A stretch of DNA of 64,000 nucleotides from Actinomycetota bacterium (GTDB lineage: Bacteria; Actinomycetota; Actinomycetes; Mycobacteriales; Mycobacteriaceae). Positions within the stretch are counted from its first letter, which is position 1; each line of letters starts with the position of its first letter. The notes under the pieces are model-generated. The model searched no databases, had not been told where the DNA came from, and worked only from the letters and a program-made list of their open reading frames with translations. The stretch covers positions 212,733 through 276,732 of the forward strand of contig JAFDWN010000005.1 of NCBI GenBank assembly GCA_018268465.1. Direction: 5' to 3'. Positions 44,544-52,369 of this stretch are shown here, one piece after another. Both the position numbers and the translations under genes were made by a program.

Positions 44544-45017
44544 TTAGCTGATCGCCTCACGTTCGAGCCCTTCGTGTTCCAGCACGATGGTCTGGACCAG
44601 CAGGTTGGTCGAGCCGGCCTCCAGGTCGGTGAATTTGGACGACTTCACCCAGGCGTCCTTGAACGAGAACATGAGCACCGCCTTGCCGTGGTGGTACTTG
44701 GTGATCACGCCGCTGCGCCGCACCGTGGAGCCCGACGGGGTGCGCTCCTTGGGGCGGAACGTCTCGGTGAACCAGTCCAGGAACTGCTTGTCCTGGTCGC
44801 TGCCGTCGACCCGACGCTCGATGGTCAGCGGCTCGTATTTGACCTTGGCGCCGGAGATCTTGTACACGTGGCCGGTGGCGCCGTCCGGTTGTTCGATCGT
44901 GTCGAGTTCACCCTCGCTGAGACCGGAGATCTTGCTGACGCCGGGGCTGGGGATGCCGCCGACCTCCAGTACGAACTCGCTGGCCCGGTAGCCTTCGTAG
45001 AATTCCTGGGTTGGCAT
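44544..45017 (-). CDS. Tail tube (inner tube) protein
   Basis: This 157-residue protein has the T4 gp19/Hcp-like tube pattern: ASEFVLEVGGIPSPGVSKIS near the start, IERRVDGSDQDKQFLDWFTE in the middle, and VLEHEGLEREAIS at the end. Hexamers of such proteins stack to form the inner tube that is driven into the target when the sheath contracts. A single tube gene is present, whereas AFP- and PVC-type particles encode two or three variants. An AGGAGTG ribosome-binding site precedes the ATG. It lies 30 bp after the sheath gene. Confidence 0.94.
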   Translation of the reverse strand: MPTQEFYEGYRASEFVLEVGGIPSPGVSKISGLSEGELDTIEQPDGATGHVYKISGAKVKYEPLTIERRVDGSDQDKQFLDWFTETFRPKERTPSGSTVRRSGVITKYHHGKAVLMFSFKDAWVKSSKFTDLEAGSTNLLVQTIVLEHEGLEREAIS

Positions 45018-45047
45018 GTCGATTCACTCCTGGGATCGGTGCTGGGG

Positions 45048-47156
45048 TCAGGCTTCGGAAACCGAAGCGCCGCTGGCTTTCTGGCCGACCTTGATGACGA
45101 TGGTCTCCGCGGGCCGCGAGGGGTAGAAGTAGACCTCGACGGTGAGCAGGCCCTGGTCGACCTGGTCGGGCGGGTTGTTGGTTTCGTCGACGATGACGGC
45201 GAACGTCTGGTCGGGTGTACCCGTTCCGAATGCACCCTGGCGCCACAGCCCGAGCAGGAAAGGTGTCACGGTGGTGACCCTGATGGAGCGCCACAGCGCG
45301 TCGCGGTTGGGTTCCTGGCGGGCCCAACGCAATCCGTCACGCAGACTGGATTTGACGTAGTTGAACAACAATCGCACGTTGACGTAGCGCCAGCGGGGAT
45401 CGGTGCTCAGCGTGCGGGAGGCGTCTACCACCACCCCGGCGCGCGGCACCGGCCGGATTCCGTTGATACCCCCTTCGGTGACCAGCGCGGTGTGGTCGGC
45501 ATCGGAGAGTCTCGCCTCGGTGTCCAGGACACCGCGCAGGTTCGCCTCGTCCCCCGCAGGTGCTTTCCAGATACCCCGCGTCGTCTCGATCCGGGCGTAT
45601 ATGCCCATCACATGGCCCGTCGGCGGGATGGCGATGCGGGGATTGGCGCCCGCACCGATCGGGTCGGGCACGATGATCCACGGTCCGTACAGCGCCCCGT
45701 AGGCCTTGGCGGACTGCAGTTTCGCACCGTAGTTGATCGCCGATTCGAGGCTGCCCGGGTTCACCATGCCCTGGGGCGCGGCACCGACGAACATGGCATC
45801 ACCGCGGTTGGCGCAGTAGGCCAGCGCGGCGTTGCTGACCTCGAAATCGTCACGTTCACAGCACAACAGCTGGATGTTGTAGGCGTCGAAGGCGCGAAAT
45901 CCGCTGTGCGCGGCCTCGTCGCCGATGAAGTGGCCCGCCGTGGGCGCACCGTCGACACCGTCGCGCTCCAGCGCCACCCACGGCGGCTTGTCTGTGGGTG
46001 CGGGCCTGCGGTCGGCGCTGGTGGACAGCGCATCCTTGAGGCGGACGAATCGCGACCCCGTCAGCGGGTGGTTGAGCCGGGTGAACGCGTTGTTGCCCTG
46101 TCGCGGCTGCATGGTCAGTCCCGTATGCGTCTCGACGACGTGGTCGTCGTCTCCGATGCCTCGGGCGATGAGGACGTCGAACTCGGCGTTGGACACCACG
46201 ACGTCGCGCGGTTTGGCGAAGTCGTCGAACTGGGTGATGGCCGGACTCCACGTCACCGCACCGGAGTTGGCGTCCGCTGATGACAGGACGGTGCGTTCGG
46301 TGATGGTGCCGTCGGTGATCACCACCGCGTCACCGGGGGTGAACTTGCCTGCCTGCGCCAGCGTGGTACCCGACGCGGTGACAGCAGCCGAGGTGCCGAA
46401 GGTGGGGTCGTCGGCCTTCGCCAGCAGGAGGGCTGCGTTGGCCTTGTCCACCTGCAGGCTGGTGGCGCCCCCGGCGGCGACCGCCTGCTCCCCGGTCGAG
46501 GTCAGCACGAGTTTGTTGTCGTCGTCCAGGCTGGCACGCAACAACCGGGTCTTGGCGTTGATCGCGGTGACGATCTGCTGGCGGGTGGCCTGTTTGGGAT
46601 CGGGCGGGAAGTCGGTCGCCGGGGTGAAGGTGATGACCTGCGGGGCCCCGTCGACGATGACCGACAGCGCCGCCGCCGCGGACATGTCGACCTTCTCGGG
46701 CAGCGCGGCGGTCCCCGACACGCTGGCCGGGGCGACTTCACGCAGCCCGCTGCTCGCCGAGGAACTGTGCACGACACGCACGAACAGGCCCTTACCCCAC
46801 GAACCGGGATCCTCGTCGCCGCGGAATCCGGCCTCGACGATCACCGAGTCCTTGCCCGCACTGTCCTTGAATGTGTGCTTGGCCGAGTCGGCGGCCGGAT
46901 CGACCACGCGGTTCACGTACGCGAGCTGGCCGCCGTTGTCGAAGAACCCACGCACCAGGTAGGCGCCCTTGCCGCCGGGGAAGTAGCTGCCGAACCGTTC
47001 GACGAACTGCGGGAAGCTCGTCACTCGGGCCGGCACGTTGGGCACGCCACGCTCGGTGAGGATGTTGAACCCGGCCACGGAGGTCGCGGCGCCGGTAATC
47101 GACGGTGAGGTGGCGCCGTCGACCTCGACGACATTGATCCCGATGTCGAATGCCAT
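45048..47156 (-). CDS. Contractile tail sheath protein
   Basis: This 702-residue protein starts GINVVEVDGATSPSITGAAT and ends with the conserved sheath C-terminal domain (RDALWRSIRVTTVTPFLLGL, then TPDQTFAVIVDETNNPPDQV). Those ends carry the strands that interlock neighbouring subunits. Sheaths of eCIS are often 350-500 residues. The extra length comes from an outer insertion at about residues 100-330, including a repeat-type domain at 155-245 (ALSVIVDGAPQVITFTPATD) similar to two domains in the tail-I fusion. Only one sheath gene is present, unlike AFP/PVC with three. An AAGGAGA ribosome-binding site precedes the ATG. Confidence 0.95.
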   Translation of the reverse strand: MAFDIGINVVEVDGATSPSITGAATSVAGFNILTERGVPNVPARVTSFPQFVERFGSYFPGGKGAYLVRGFFDNGGQLAYVNRVVDPAADSAKHTFKDSAGKDSVIVEAGFRGDEDPGSWGKGLFVRVVHSSSASSGLREVAPASVSGTAALPEKVDMSAAAALSVIVDGAPQVITFTPATDFPPDPKQATRQQIVTAINAKTRLLRASLDDDNKLVLTSTGEQAVAAGGATSLQVDKANAALLLAKADDPTFGTSAAVTASGTTLAQAGKFTPGDAVVITDGTITERTVLSSADANSGAVTWSPAITQFDDFAKPRDVVVSNAEFDVLIARGIGDDDHVVETHTGLTMQPRQGNNAFTRLNHPLTGSRFVRLKDALSTSADRRPAPTDKPPWVALERDGVDGAPTAGHFIGDEAAHSGFRAFDAYNIQLLCCERDDFEVSNAALAYCANRGDAMFVGAAPQGMVNPGSLESAINYGAKLQSAKAYGALYGPWIIVPDPIGAGANPRIAIPPTGHVMGIYARIETTRGIWKAPAGDEANLRGVLDTEARLSDADHTALVTEGGINGIRPVPRAGVVVDASRTLSTDPRWRYVNVRLLFNYVKSSLRDGLRWARQEPNRDALWRSIRVTTVTPFLLGLWRQGAFGTGTPDQTFAVIVDETNNPPDQVDQGLLTVEVYFYPSRPAETIVIKVGQKASGASVSEA

Positions 47157-47167
47157 GGCAGGTCTCC

Positions 47168-47422
47168 TTAATTCGGGCCGCGGCGACCGGTGCTGCGGCG
47201 CCGTCGTTTGGGTGGCGGTTGAGGCGTTGAGGACGCGTCGCCGGATGGGTTCGACGCCGGATGAGCGACGAGGATCCCTTGCCGGCAGAGGCTCGCCACC
47301 TGGCTCAGCGCGACGTCGTCGGCGTCGCAGTCGACGGTGTCCCTGGCGCCGACGACGACCACACCGCCGGTCAGGTGCAACGCCACGGGGGTGTCTGTCG
47401 TATTGGCGAGTGTGATGCTCAC
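47168..47422 (-). CDS. Small basic-tailed protein of the CIS operon
   Basis: This 84-residue ORF lies between the possible tail-cap gene and the sheath gene and starts with an ATGA overlap (47419-47422). The first 55 residues look like a compact beta domain (VALHLTGGVVVVGARDTVDC); the last 25 are Pro/Arg-rich (PPPKRRRRSTGRR). No family is recognised. Tight coupling to both neighbours argues that it is real and co-produced with the particle. The basic tail could contact nucleic acid or acidic surfaces. Confidence 0.65.
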   Translation of the reverse strand: MSITLANTTDTPVALHLTGGVVVVGARDTVDCDADDVALSQVASLCRQGILVAHPASNPSGDASSTPQPPPKRRRRSTGRRGPN

Positions 47423-48432
47423 GCCGTCACCATCACTTCGGTGCCGATGTCGATCCGCTGGACCTCACGTACCGGCGGCTTGACCACCGCGGGGCACCGC
47501 GCACCGATCCGGTACAACAGCACCGGCACCTCCGTGGCGGCCCCACCGGGCCGGTCCGGGCCTGCCGGTGACAACAGCCGGATCGGCAGATACTCACCGT
47601 CGACGACGAGTTCCCCGTCCGGAGGCAGCGTGGTCAGTACCGCTTCGAGCAGGGCGGCCTGGTCGGCGCGGCTGTCGGCGACCGGCGTGACGGCATAGTC
47701 GACGTCATAGGGTGTGCCGGCGAGCACTTCGCGAAAACCCTCGGCGGTGTAGTCGCGTCGCGCGGGTGCGTCGACCACGCGGTGCGGAGCGTAGTGCGCG
47801 TCGACCTGCCGGATGTTCAGGCCGGGCGCCACGGGCGCCGCCGCGTCCCCGGGAGTGACGGCCACCGGCACCGCCGCGTCGCCGACCGTGATCTTACCCA
47901 GCGCCGCCACGACCGCGCGGTCGCAGTCCAGGAGCATCTGCGGCCTGGCCGCCACGATATCGTCCAGGTTGGCTTCGAAAGACGGCTGTAGGCATCGGAT
48001 CTGGATCTGGGTCAGTGCGGTGGCGATCTTCTCGGGCAGGTCGTCGATGGTGAAATGCACTGCTTCCCAACGTTTGGCGCTATCGGCGGTGATCAACCGG
48101 TGCCATCTGTTGGCGCCGTCGCCGATGGGCAGCGCGGCCGAACCCAGCCGCAGCTCGAACAGGAAGCGACCGGAGGCACGCGGCCGGGGCAGCCGGATCG
48201 ACAGCCGCAGTTCGGTGAAGTCCGTCAGGTCGACCGCGTCCGTGGTCCGCCGGATGGAGTGACCCACCGCGCCGTCGCCTGCGGTGACACGTGTGCTCAC
48301 CCGGTCGGCCCCGGCCGCGAAGGTCACCTCGTCGTCGGCGACGGTCAGCTCATTCGACGGCGTCACACCGTCGGGCGACACGGCCGACCACTTCGCCGCG
48401 TCGTTCATCGCGTCGACGACGAGGACGCTCAT
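47419..48432 (-). CDS. First CIS-operon protein, possible tail terminator
   Basis: This 337-residue protein opens the operon. Residues about 40-165 resemble a jelly-roll domain (DFTELRLSIRLPRPRASGRF followed by LFELRLGS). The C-terminal part (DYAVTPVADSRADQAALLEA, VLTTLPPDGELVVDGEYLPI, VPVLLYRIGARC) has the spacing of DUF4255-like tail terminators (Pvc16 N-terminal type), which cap the sheath-tube end in eCIS. The terminator assignment is tentative. It starts about 65 bases downstream of the SARP-type repeats at 48495-48513, and its 3' end overlaps the next gene by four bases. Confidence 0.68.
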   Translation of the reverse strand: MSVLVVDAMNDAAKWSAVSPDGVTPSNELTVADDEVTFAAGADRVSTRVTAGDGAVGHSIRRTTDAVDLTDFTELRLSIRLPRPRASGRFLFELRLGSAALPIGDGANRWHRLITADSAKRWEAVHFTIDDLPEKIATALTQIQIRCLQPSFEANLDDIVAARPQMLLDCDRAVVAALGKITVGDAAVPVAVTPGDAAAPVAPGLNIRQVDAHYAPHRVVDAPARRDYTAEGFREVLAGTPYDVDYAVTPVADSRADQAALLEAVLTTLPPDGELVVDGEYLPIRLLSPAGPDRPGGAATEVPVLLYRIGARCPAVVKPPVREVQRIDIGTEVMVTA

Positions 48433-48479
48433 CGCGTTGCCGGGTAACGCAACTGGGGGGCCGCAGCAGCCATACCGTG

Positions 48480-48513
48480 ACTATGCGCAGTGCGGCGTCA
48501 CCCGTGCGTCACC
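48480..48513 (-). promoter_or_regulatory. SARP-type direct-repeat operator and -10 of the CIS operon
   Basis: On the minus strand GGTGACGC-ACG-GGTGACGC (48513-48495) is a perfect eight-base direct repeat spaced at 11 bases. CATAGT (48485-48480) follows nine bases later as a possible -10. This is the layout of SARP activator targets, and the two genes immediately upstream encode SARP-like proteins. Related elements precede the WD40 genes at 18098 and 20081. Confidence 0.68.
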
Positions 48514-48533
48514 GGCGCGGGGCGACGGCTCTA

Positions 48534-49340
48534 CTACCGTACGACCGCCAGATCACCCGTGCGCCTGCCGCTGAAACCCGCCAGCAGAGAGCACATCTGG
48601 GGTGACAGTGGCGCACCCAATTCCCGCCGCAGCACGTCGCGGTAGGTGTCCCTGGCGCGGTGCGCCTCGACGAGATTGCCCTCGGCGAGGTGGGCTTCGA
48701 TCAGTGCCCGCTGCGCGCTTTCGCGAAGCGGGTCGGCGGCCACGGCGATCACCGCCGCTTCGATACCCTCGGCGTGGCGTCCCGTTCGGCACAGCCGCGC
48801 GGTGAGCACCTCCAGCGCCTGGAGCAGCCAGCTGCGCAGCCGTTCCCGTTCCAGCACCACCCAGTCGTCATACCAGCCGGGTAGCACGCACAATCCGTGT
48901 TCGACGGCGGGGGCCAGTCGCAGATCGTCGCCGCGGATCTGCCCGGAGATGATGCGGTGCGCCCACCCCGCGAGGATCTGCACGTCGACCTCGACTCCAG
49001 CCTGCAACGTCAGTTCCTGTCCAGCACAGTCGATGACGTCCAACCCGGTGCGGTGTAGCCGCCACAGCGCCGAGCGCAGGTTGCCCTCGGCGCGCCGGTA
49101 GTCGACGTCGGGCCACAGCCGCCCGGCGAGGTCGCGGCGGTCGACGCCGCTGCCCTCCAAGGCCAGCAGTGCCAGCAGTCGTTTACTGCCGTCGGGTGGG
49201 TCGACCCGCCGGGTGTCGAACGTCAGGAACGGCCCGCCGAACAGATGCAGGAAGGTGTCCCGCCCCGGGGCGCCGTGGCCGTGTTCGCCGCCCTCGGGGT
49301 CGGCGACCGGGGCGACGCACGTCAGGCGGGGCCGGGTCAC
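48534..49340 (-). CDS. SARP-like activator (winged helix plus BTAD), B
   Basis: The GTG at 49340 overlaps the preceding stop as GTGA, giving 268 residues. The N-terminal OmpR-type winged-helix region is in LLALLALEGSGVDRRDLAGR with WPDVDYRRAEGNLRSALWRL. The C-terminal bacterial transcriptional activator domain contains LERERLRSWLLQALEVLTAR, EGIEAAVIAVAADPLRESAQ and RALIEAHLAEGN. Proteins of this length are the minimal SARP type, activators of secondary-metabolite and other clusters. It is a paralogue of the upstream regulator; together they are the obvious candidates for control of the CIS operon, whose promoter region follows its stop by about 20 bases. Confidence 0.88.
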   Translation of the reverse strand: MTRPRLTCVAPVADPEGGEHGHGAPGRDTFLHLFGGPFLTFDTRRVDPPDGSKRLLALLALEGSGVDRRDLAGRLWPDVDYRRAEGNLRSALWRLHRTGLDVIDCAGQELTLQAGVEVDVQILAGWAHRIISGQIRGDDLRLAPAVEHGLCVLPGWYDDWVVLERERLRSWLLQALEVLTARLCRTGRHAEGIEAAVIAVAADPLRESAQRALIEAHLAEGNLVEAHRARDTYRDVLRRELGAPLSPQMCSLLAGFSGRRTGDLAVVR

Positions 49341-50179
49341 GCGCGCGACACCGTGGGGCCGGGGGTCCACGCCGCCATCGCCTTACCGAGCCGCGGTGAC
49401 GGCTCGACTCCGAAGACCCGGCGGTGGATCCTGGTGTACTCCTCGATCACCCGGCGGGATTCGGTGACGTCGCCGGCGGCCAGGTGCGCGTCGACGAGTG
49501 CCCGTTGCGCGCTTTCCCGCAGCGGGTCGGCAGCGACGACCGTGCGTGCCGCGCCGACGCCCTCCGCGTGGCGGCCGTGGCCGCACAGCAACCTGCTCAA
49601 CGCTTCGAAGGCATGTAATGTCCTGTGACGCAGCCGTTCTCGTTCGAGGATTACCCAATCGTCATCCCAGCCCGGCAACAGGTCGATGGCGTCGGTGAAC
49701 CACGGGACGATCCGCACGTCACTGCCGTGGGCATTGCCCCCGATTACCCGTTGCGCCCAGTCGGCGGCGAGGTGCACGTCCACACCGACATCGGTGTGCA
49801 GACCGAGGGTGGTTTTGTCGGCGTCGACCACGTCGGGTCCCGCACCGCGCAGCCGCCACAGCGCCGAGCGGAGATTGCCCGCCGCCCGCCGGTCGTCGAC
49901 GCAGGGCCACAGTGTCCCCGCCGCCAGACTGCGGTCCACGCGGGTGCGGCGCAGCGCCAACCACACGATCAGCCGCACACAACTGTCCGGCACCTCGGTG
50001 CGGACACCGTCGACGGTGGCGAAGGGGCCGGTGCCCATCGGACCGGTGAACAGATGCAGGCACCGTACGGGCGCGCCGCTTGCGCGGGTGCCGGTCATCG
50101 CGGATTCCCCCGACGGGTGTGGCCGCACCGGTACCGCCGCGGCCTCGGCGCCCGGAATGCGGGCGATGTCAACGAGCAT
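49337..50179 (-). CDS. SARP-like activator (winged helix plus BTAD), A
   Basis: I start at the ATG at 50179, giving 280 residues; the longer reading overlaps the small upstream gene in another frame. The winged-helix region contains VRLIVWLALRRTRVDRSLAA and WPCVDDRRAAGNLRSALWRL. The BTAD has LERERLRHRTLHAFEALSRL, EGVGAARTVVAADPLRESAQ and RALVDAHLAAGD. It is about as long as its downstream paralogue, and the two share the NLRSALWRL and ADPLRESAQRAL blocks. Such tandem pairs may form heteromers or act in sequence. It overlaps the 73-residue gene by 11 bases and the next regulator by four. Confidence 0.87.
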   Translation of the reverse strand: MLVDIARIPGAEAAAVPVRPHPSGESAMTGTRASGAPVRCLHLFTGPMGTGPFATVDGVRTEVPDSCVRLIVWLALRRTRVDRSLAAGTLWPCVDDRRAAGNLRSALWRLRGAGPDVVDADKTTLGLHTDVGVDVHLAADWAQRVIGGNAHGSDVRIVPWFTDAIDLLPGWDDDWVILERERLRHRTLHAFEALSRLLCGHGRHAEGVGAARTVVAADPLRESAQRALVDAHLAAGDVTESRRVIEEYTRIHRRVFGVEPSPRLGKAMAAWTPGPTVSRA

Positions 50180-50390
50180 CTGGCGTCCGCCCCCCTTCCG
50201 GAAACCTCGCGAGGAATTCGCGGACCGCGCGGACGGCCTCGTCGATGTCGGTGAAGTGCCGCCGCACCGAGGGGCCGGCATCGTCGTGGTGGTCGGTGAT
50301 GACGGTCAGCAGCAACCCGGATGGCTGCTCCTCCACCCTCACCAGGCAAACGCCCGACGTCGCGGCGTCCATGGGTGCAGGGTTGCGCAT
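50169..50390 (-). CDS. Small hypothetical protein leading the regulator operon
   Basis: This 73-residue ORF has a GGTGA ribosome-binding site and overlaps the next gene by 11 bases. The sequence looks like a small alpha/beta domain: SGVCLVRVEEQPSGLLLTVI, then HFTDIDEAVRAVREFLARFP. No family is recognised. Its place as first gene of the SARP unit suggests a regulatory or modulating role. An alternative Met lies seven codons in. The bases just upstream (GATAACGC-ATC-GGTGACGC) partly mimic the SARP-type repeat. Confidence 0.6.
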   Translation of the reverse strand: MRNPAPMDAATSGVCLVRVEEQPSGLLLTVITDHHDDAGPSVRRHFTDIDEAVRAVREFLARFPEGGRTPDAR

Positions 50391-50505
50391 CGTGCGTCAC
50401 CGATGCGTTATCGCGCCACTTCGCCGACCGCCCAGTCATCTGATCCCGTTTCGACGCCGGATTTGACCCGTGATCATCATCGTCCGGGGGGCGTCCCCGA
50501 CACCT

Positions 50506-50521
50506 GAGTAGAGGACTACTC
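50506..50521. terminator. Possible terminator-like inverted repeat
   Basis: GAGTAG-AGGA-CTACTC is a perfect six-base-pair hairpin between the end of the SRPBCC gene and the small gene that opens the regulator operon. It lacks a T tract, so it may be a weak terminator for the SRPBCC gene or an operator. A second GC-rich hairpin (GGGGACGCCCC region near 50487-50499) lies next to it. Confidence 0.3.
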
Positions 50522-50573
50522 GACTTGTTCGGTCGTCCGGGACATCACCCGTGGGCGTCTTCGGGCGACACGG

Positions 50574-51011
50574 CTAACGGGGCAATCCGTTGAGCACCTC
50601 CGTCAGCCGTTTCTCGGTGTCGTTGGCGATCCTCTCGAAGAGCACCTTCATCGCCGGGGCGGTGAGTTTGGCGAGGCCTTTCATCCGCAGATCGGCGCGG
50701 TAGGTGACCACGGAGCCGTCGCCGCGCGGTTGGACGGTGATGGTGTCGATGCTCGTCGAAGAGGCGTTCTCGCCGACGAAGACCAGCCGCTGGGGCGCCA
50801 GCTCGGTCAGGGTGTAGTCGAGTTCGGCGGTGACCGTGAGGATCTTCGACGTGTTGTGCCAAGTCGCGCCCGCGGCGATCGGGCCGGCGTCGCTGCGCAC
50901 GCAACGTTGTGTTCCGGGGTCCCATTCCTCGGCGTTGGCGAAGTCCTTGAGGTAGTCGATCACCGTCTGCGGCGCGGCGTCGACGTCGAAGGTGCGGCTG
51001 ACGGTCGGCAT
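50574..51011 (-). CDS. SRPBCC (START/Bet v 1-like) family protein
   Basis: Taking the start at 51011 (MPTVSRTFDVDAAPQTVIDY) gives 145 residues, the usual size of single-domain SRPBCC proteins. Family features are the N-terminal strand and helix (VIDYLKDFANAEEWDPGTQR), TVTAELDYTLTELAPQRLVF and the C-terminal helix ending EKRLTEVLNGL. These proteins bind hydrophobic ligands in a helix-grip cavity; common in mycobacteria as polyketide-cyclase-like or transport proteins. The ligand is unknown. It is a single gene, divergent from the secreted phosphodiester glycosidase. Confidence 0.85.
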   Translation of the reverse strand: MPTVSRTFDVDAAPQTVIDYLKDFANAEEWDPGTQRCVRSDAGPIAAGATWHNTSKILTVTAELDYTLTELAPQRLVFVGENASSTSIDTITVQPRGDGSVVTYRADLRMKGLAKLTAPAMKVLFERIANDTEKRLTEVLNGLPR

Positions 51012-51118
51012 GGCAGGCAGGGTACCCACTGCGTCACGCAGTCATACCCGCCCGGCAAAACCGCAGTCGCCGTGCGCGATTGGGTTGCCGCCGAACCGTT
51101 ATGCGGCTGTTACGGAAG

Positions 51119-51146
51119 TTGACAGTGTTATTGCTGAGGCTATTGT
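51119..51146 (+). promoter_or_regulatory. Probable promoter of the phosphodiester glycosidase gene
   Basis: A perfect -35 TTGACA (51119-51124) and a -10 TATTGT (51141-51146) are separated by 16 bases. The start GTG at 51180 follows a GAAAGGGAGA ribosome-binding site. The TA-rich stretch stands out from its GC-rich surroundings. Confidence 0.6.
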
Positions 51147-51179
51147 TGTTAGCTGGTTGCCTCTACCGAAAGGGAGACC

Positions 51180-52262
51180 GTGCCGGGCCCGGCGAGAATT
51201 CTGCAGCGGATCGTGGCGGGTGTCGCCACGTCCGCGCTGTGTGCTGCGCTGGGCGTCAGCGGCGCACCCGGCGCCGCCGCCAGCAGCGACGCGCGGTCGT
51301 TGTTGCTGGGCGCGATCGCCAACACCAAGGGCTCCTACCTCGTCTACAACTTCGGCGGCCAGTTTGCGGCCCCATTCCGCAACGCCGCGGGCGGTGAGTA
51401 CACGCTCAGCAACGGCGGCCACCTCATGACGATCAAGAACGCCTCGACCCGGCTGACGCCGCGCTTGCTGGTGGACACCCACCAGGGCTTCCAGGCGCGT
51501 TGCGAACGCGACCCCCGAGCCCGCACGGGCGAGGGCCTGTGGCAGGCCTCGGAGGTGTATACCCCGCTGCAGGCGTGGCAGGTCCTGGGCCAGCCTACGA
51601 TCGCGATCAACGCCAACTTCTTCGACGTGCGCGGCCAGAAGGGCGGGTCGTGGCGCGACACCGGCTGCAGCTCCCCGCTGGGCGCGTACGTGGACAACAC
51701 CCGCGGGCAGGGCCGGGCCAACACCGCCGTCACCGGCACCATCGCCTACGCCGGCAAGCAGGGGTTGTCCGGCGGCAACGAGACGTGGTCGGCACTGGCC
51801 ACCATGATCCTCCCGGTCAACGGCGCACCGTACGTCGTCATGCCGACCAGCACATCCGACTTCGACGCCGCGTCACCGGAGATCACCAAGCTCGTCGACC
51901 AGGGTGCACGGTTCGTCGCTGTGGCCGGGCTCGGCCTGCTCGCCCCCGGCGACACCGAACAGCTCAACGATCCGGGGCCCAGCGCCGCCCGCACCGCGAT
52001 CGGCTACAACCGCGCCAACGACCAGCTGTATGTCTTCCAGGGCGGCAGCTATACGCCGGACAACATGCAGGACCTGTTCCGCGGACTGGGCGCGGACAAC
52101 GCCGTGCTGCTCGACGGCGGCGGCTCGTCGGCGATCGTGCTGCGCCGGGACACCGGCGGCATGTGGAGTGGTGCCGGATCACCGCGCGGCAGTTGCGATA
52201 CCCGCCAGGTGCTGTGCGACTCGCGCGAACGCGCACTGCCGAGCTGGCTCGCGTTCAACTGA
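51180..52262 (+). CDS. Secreted phosphodiester glycosidase (NAGPA)-family protein
   Basis: The GTG start gives 360 residues with a Sec signal peptide of about 35 residues (ILQRIVAGVATSALCAALGV, ending near GAAAS). The mature domain shows the NAGPA fold: TIAINANFFDVRG, SGGNETWSALATMILPVNGA and the diagnostic AVLLDGGGSSAIVL. The mammalian relative removes GlcNAc from phosphodiesters. Bacterial members act on exopolysaccharide or cell-wall phosphodiesters. The final cysteines (SCDTRQVLCDSR) suggest an exported disulfide. The next gene, an acyltransferase, also points to envelope glycan modification. Confidence 0.85.
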   Translation: MPGPARILQRIVAGVATSALCAALGVSGAPGAAASSDARSLLLGAIANTKGSYLVYNFGGQFAAPFRNAAGGEYTLSNGGHLMTIKNASTRLTPRLLVDTHQGFQARCERDPRARTGEGLWQASEVYTPLQAWQVLGQPTIAINANFFDVRGQKGGSWRDTGCSSPLGAYVDNTRGQGRANTAVTGTIAYAGKQGLSGGNETWSALATMILPVNGAPYVVMPTSTSDFDAASPEITKLVDQGARFVAVAGLGLLAPGDTEQLNDPGPSAARTAIGYNRANDQLYVFQGGSYTPDNMQDLFRGLGADNAVLLDGGGSSAIVLRRDTGGMWSGAGSPRGSCDTRQVLCDSRERALPSWLAFN

Positions 52263-52369
52263 CCCGCATCTGACCCGCATCGCCGCCCGGCGGCGCACTG
52301 ACCTCCCCGCGCCCCACCGTGCGTCAATCCCGGGATACCGGAGTGTCTCGTGGGACCATCGGGATTCAC

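Noticed and set aside
26195-48432. Prophage
   Set aside because: Only tail genes are present. There is no capsid, portal, terminase, integrase or lysis gene, and the order follows contractile injection systems.
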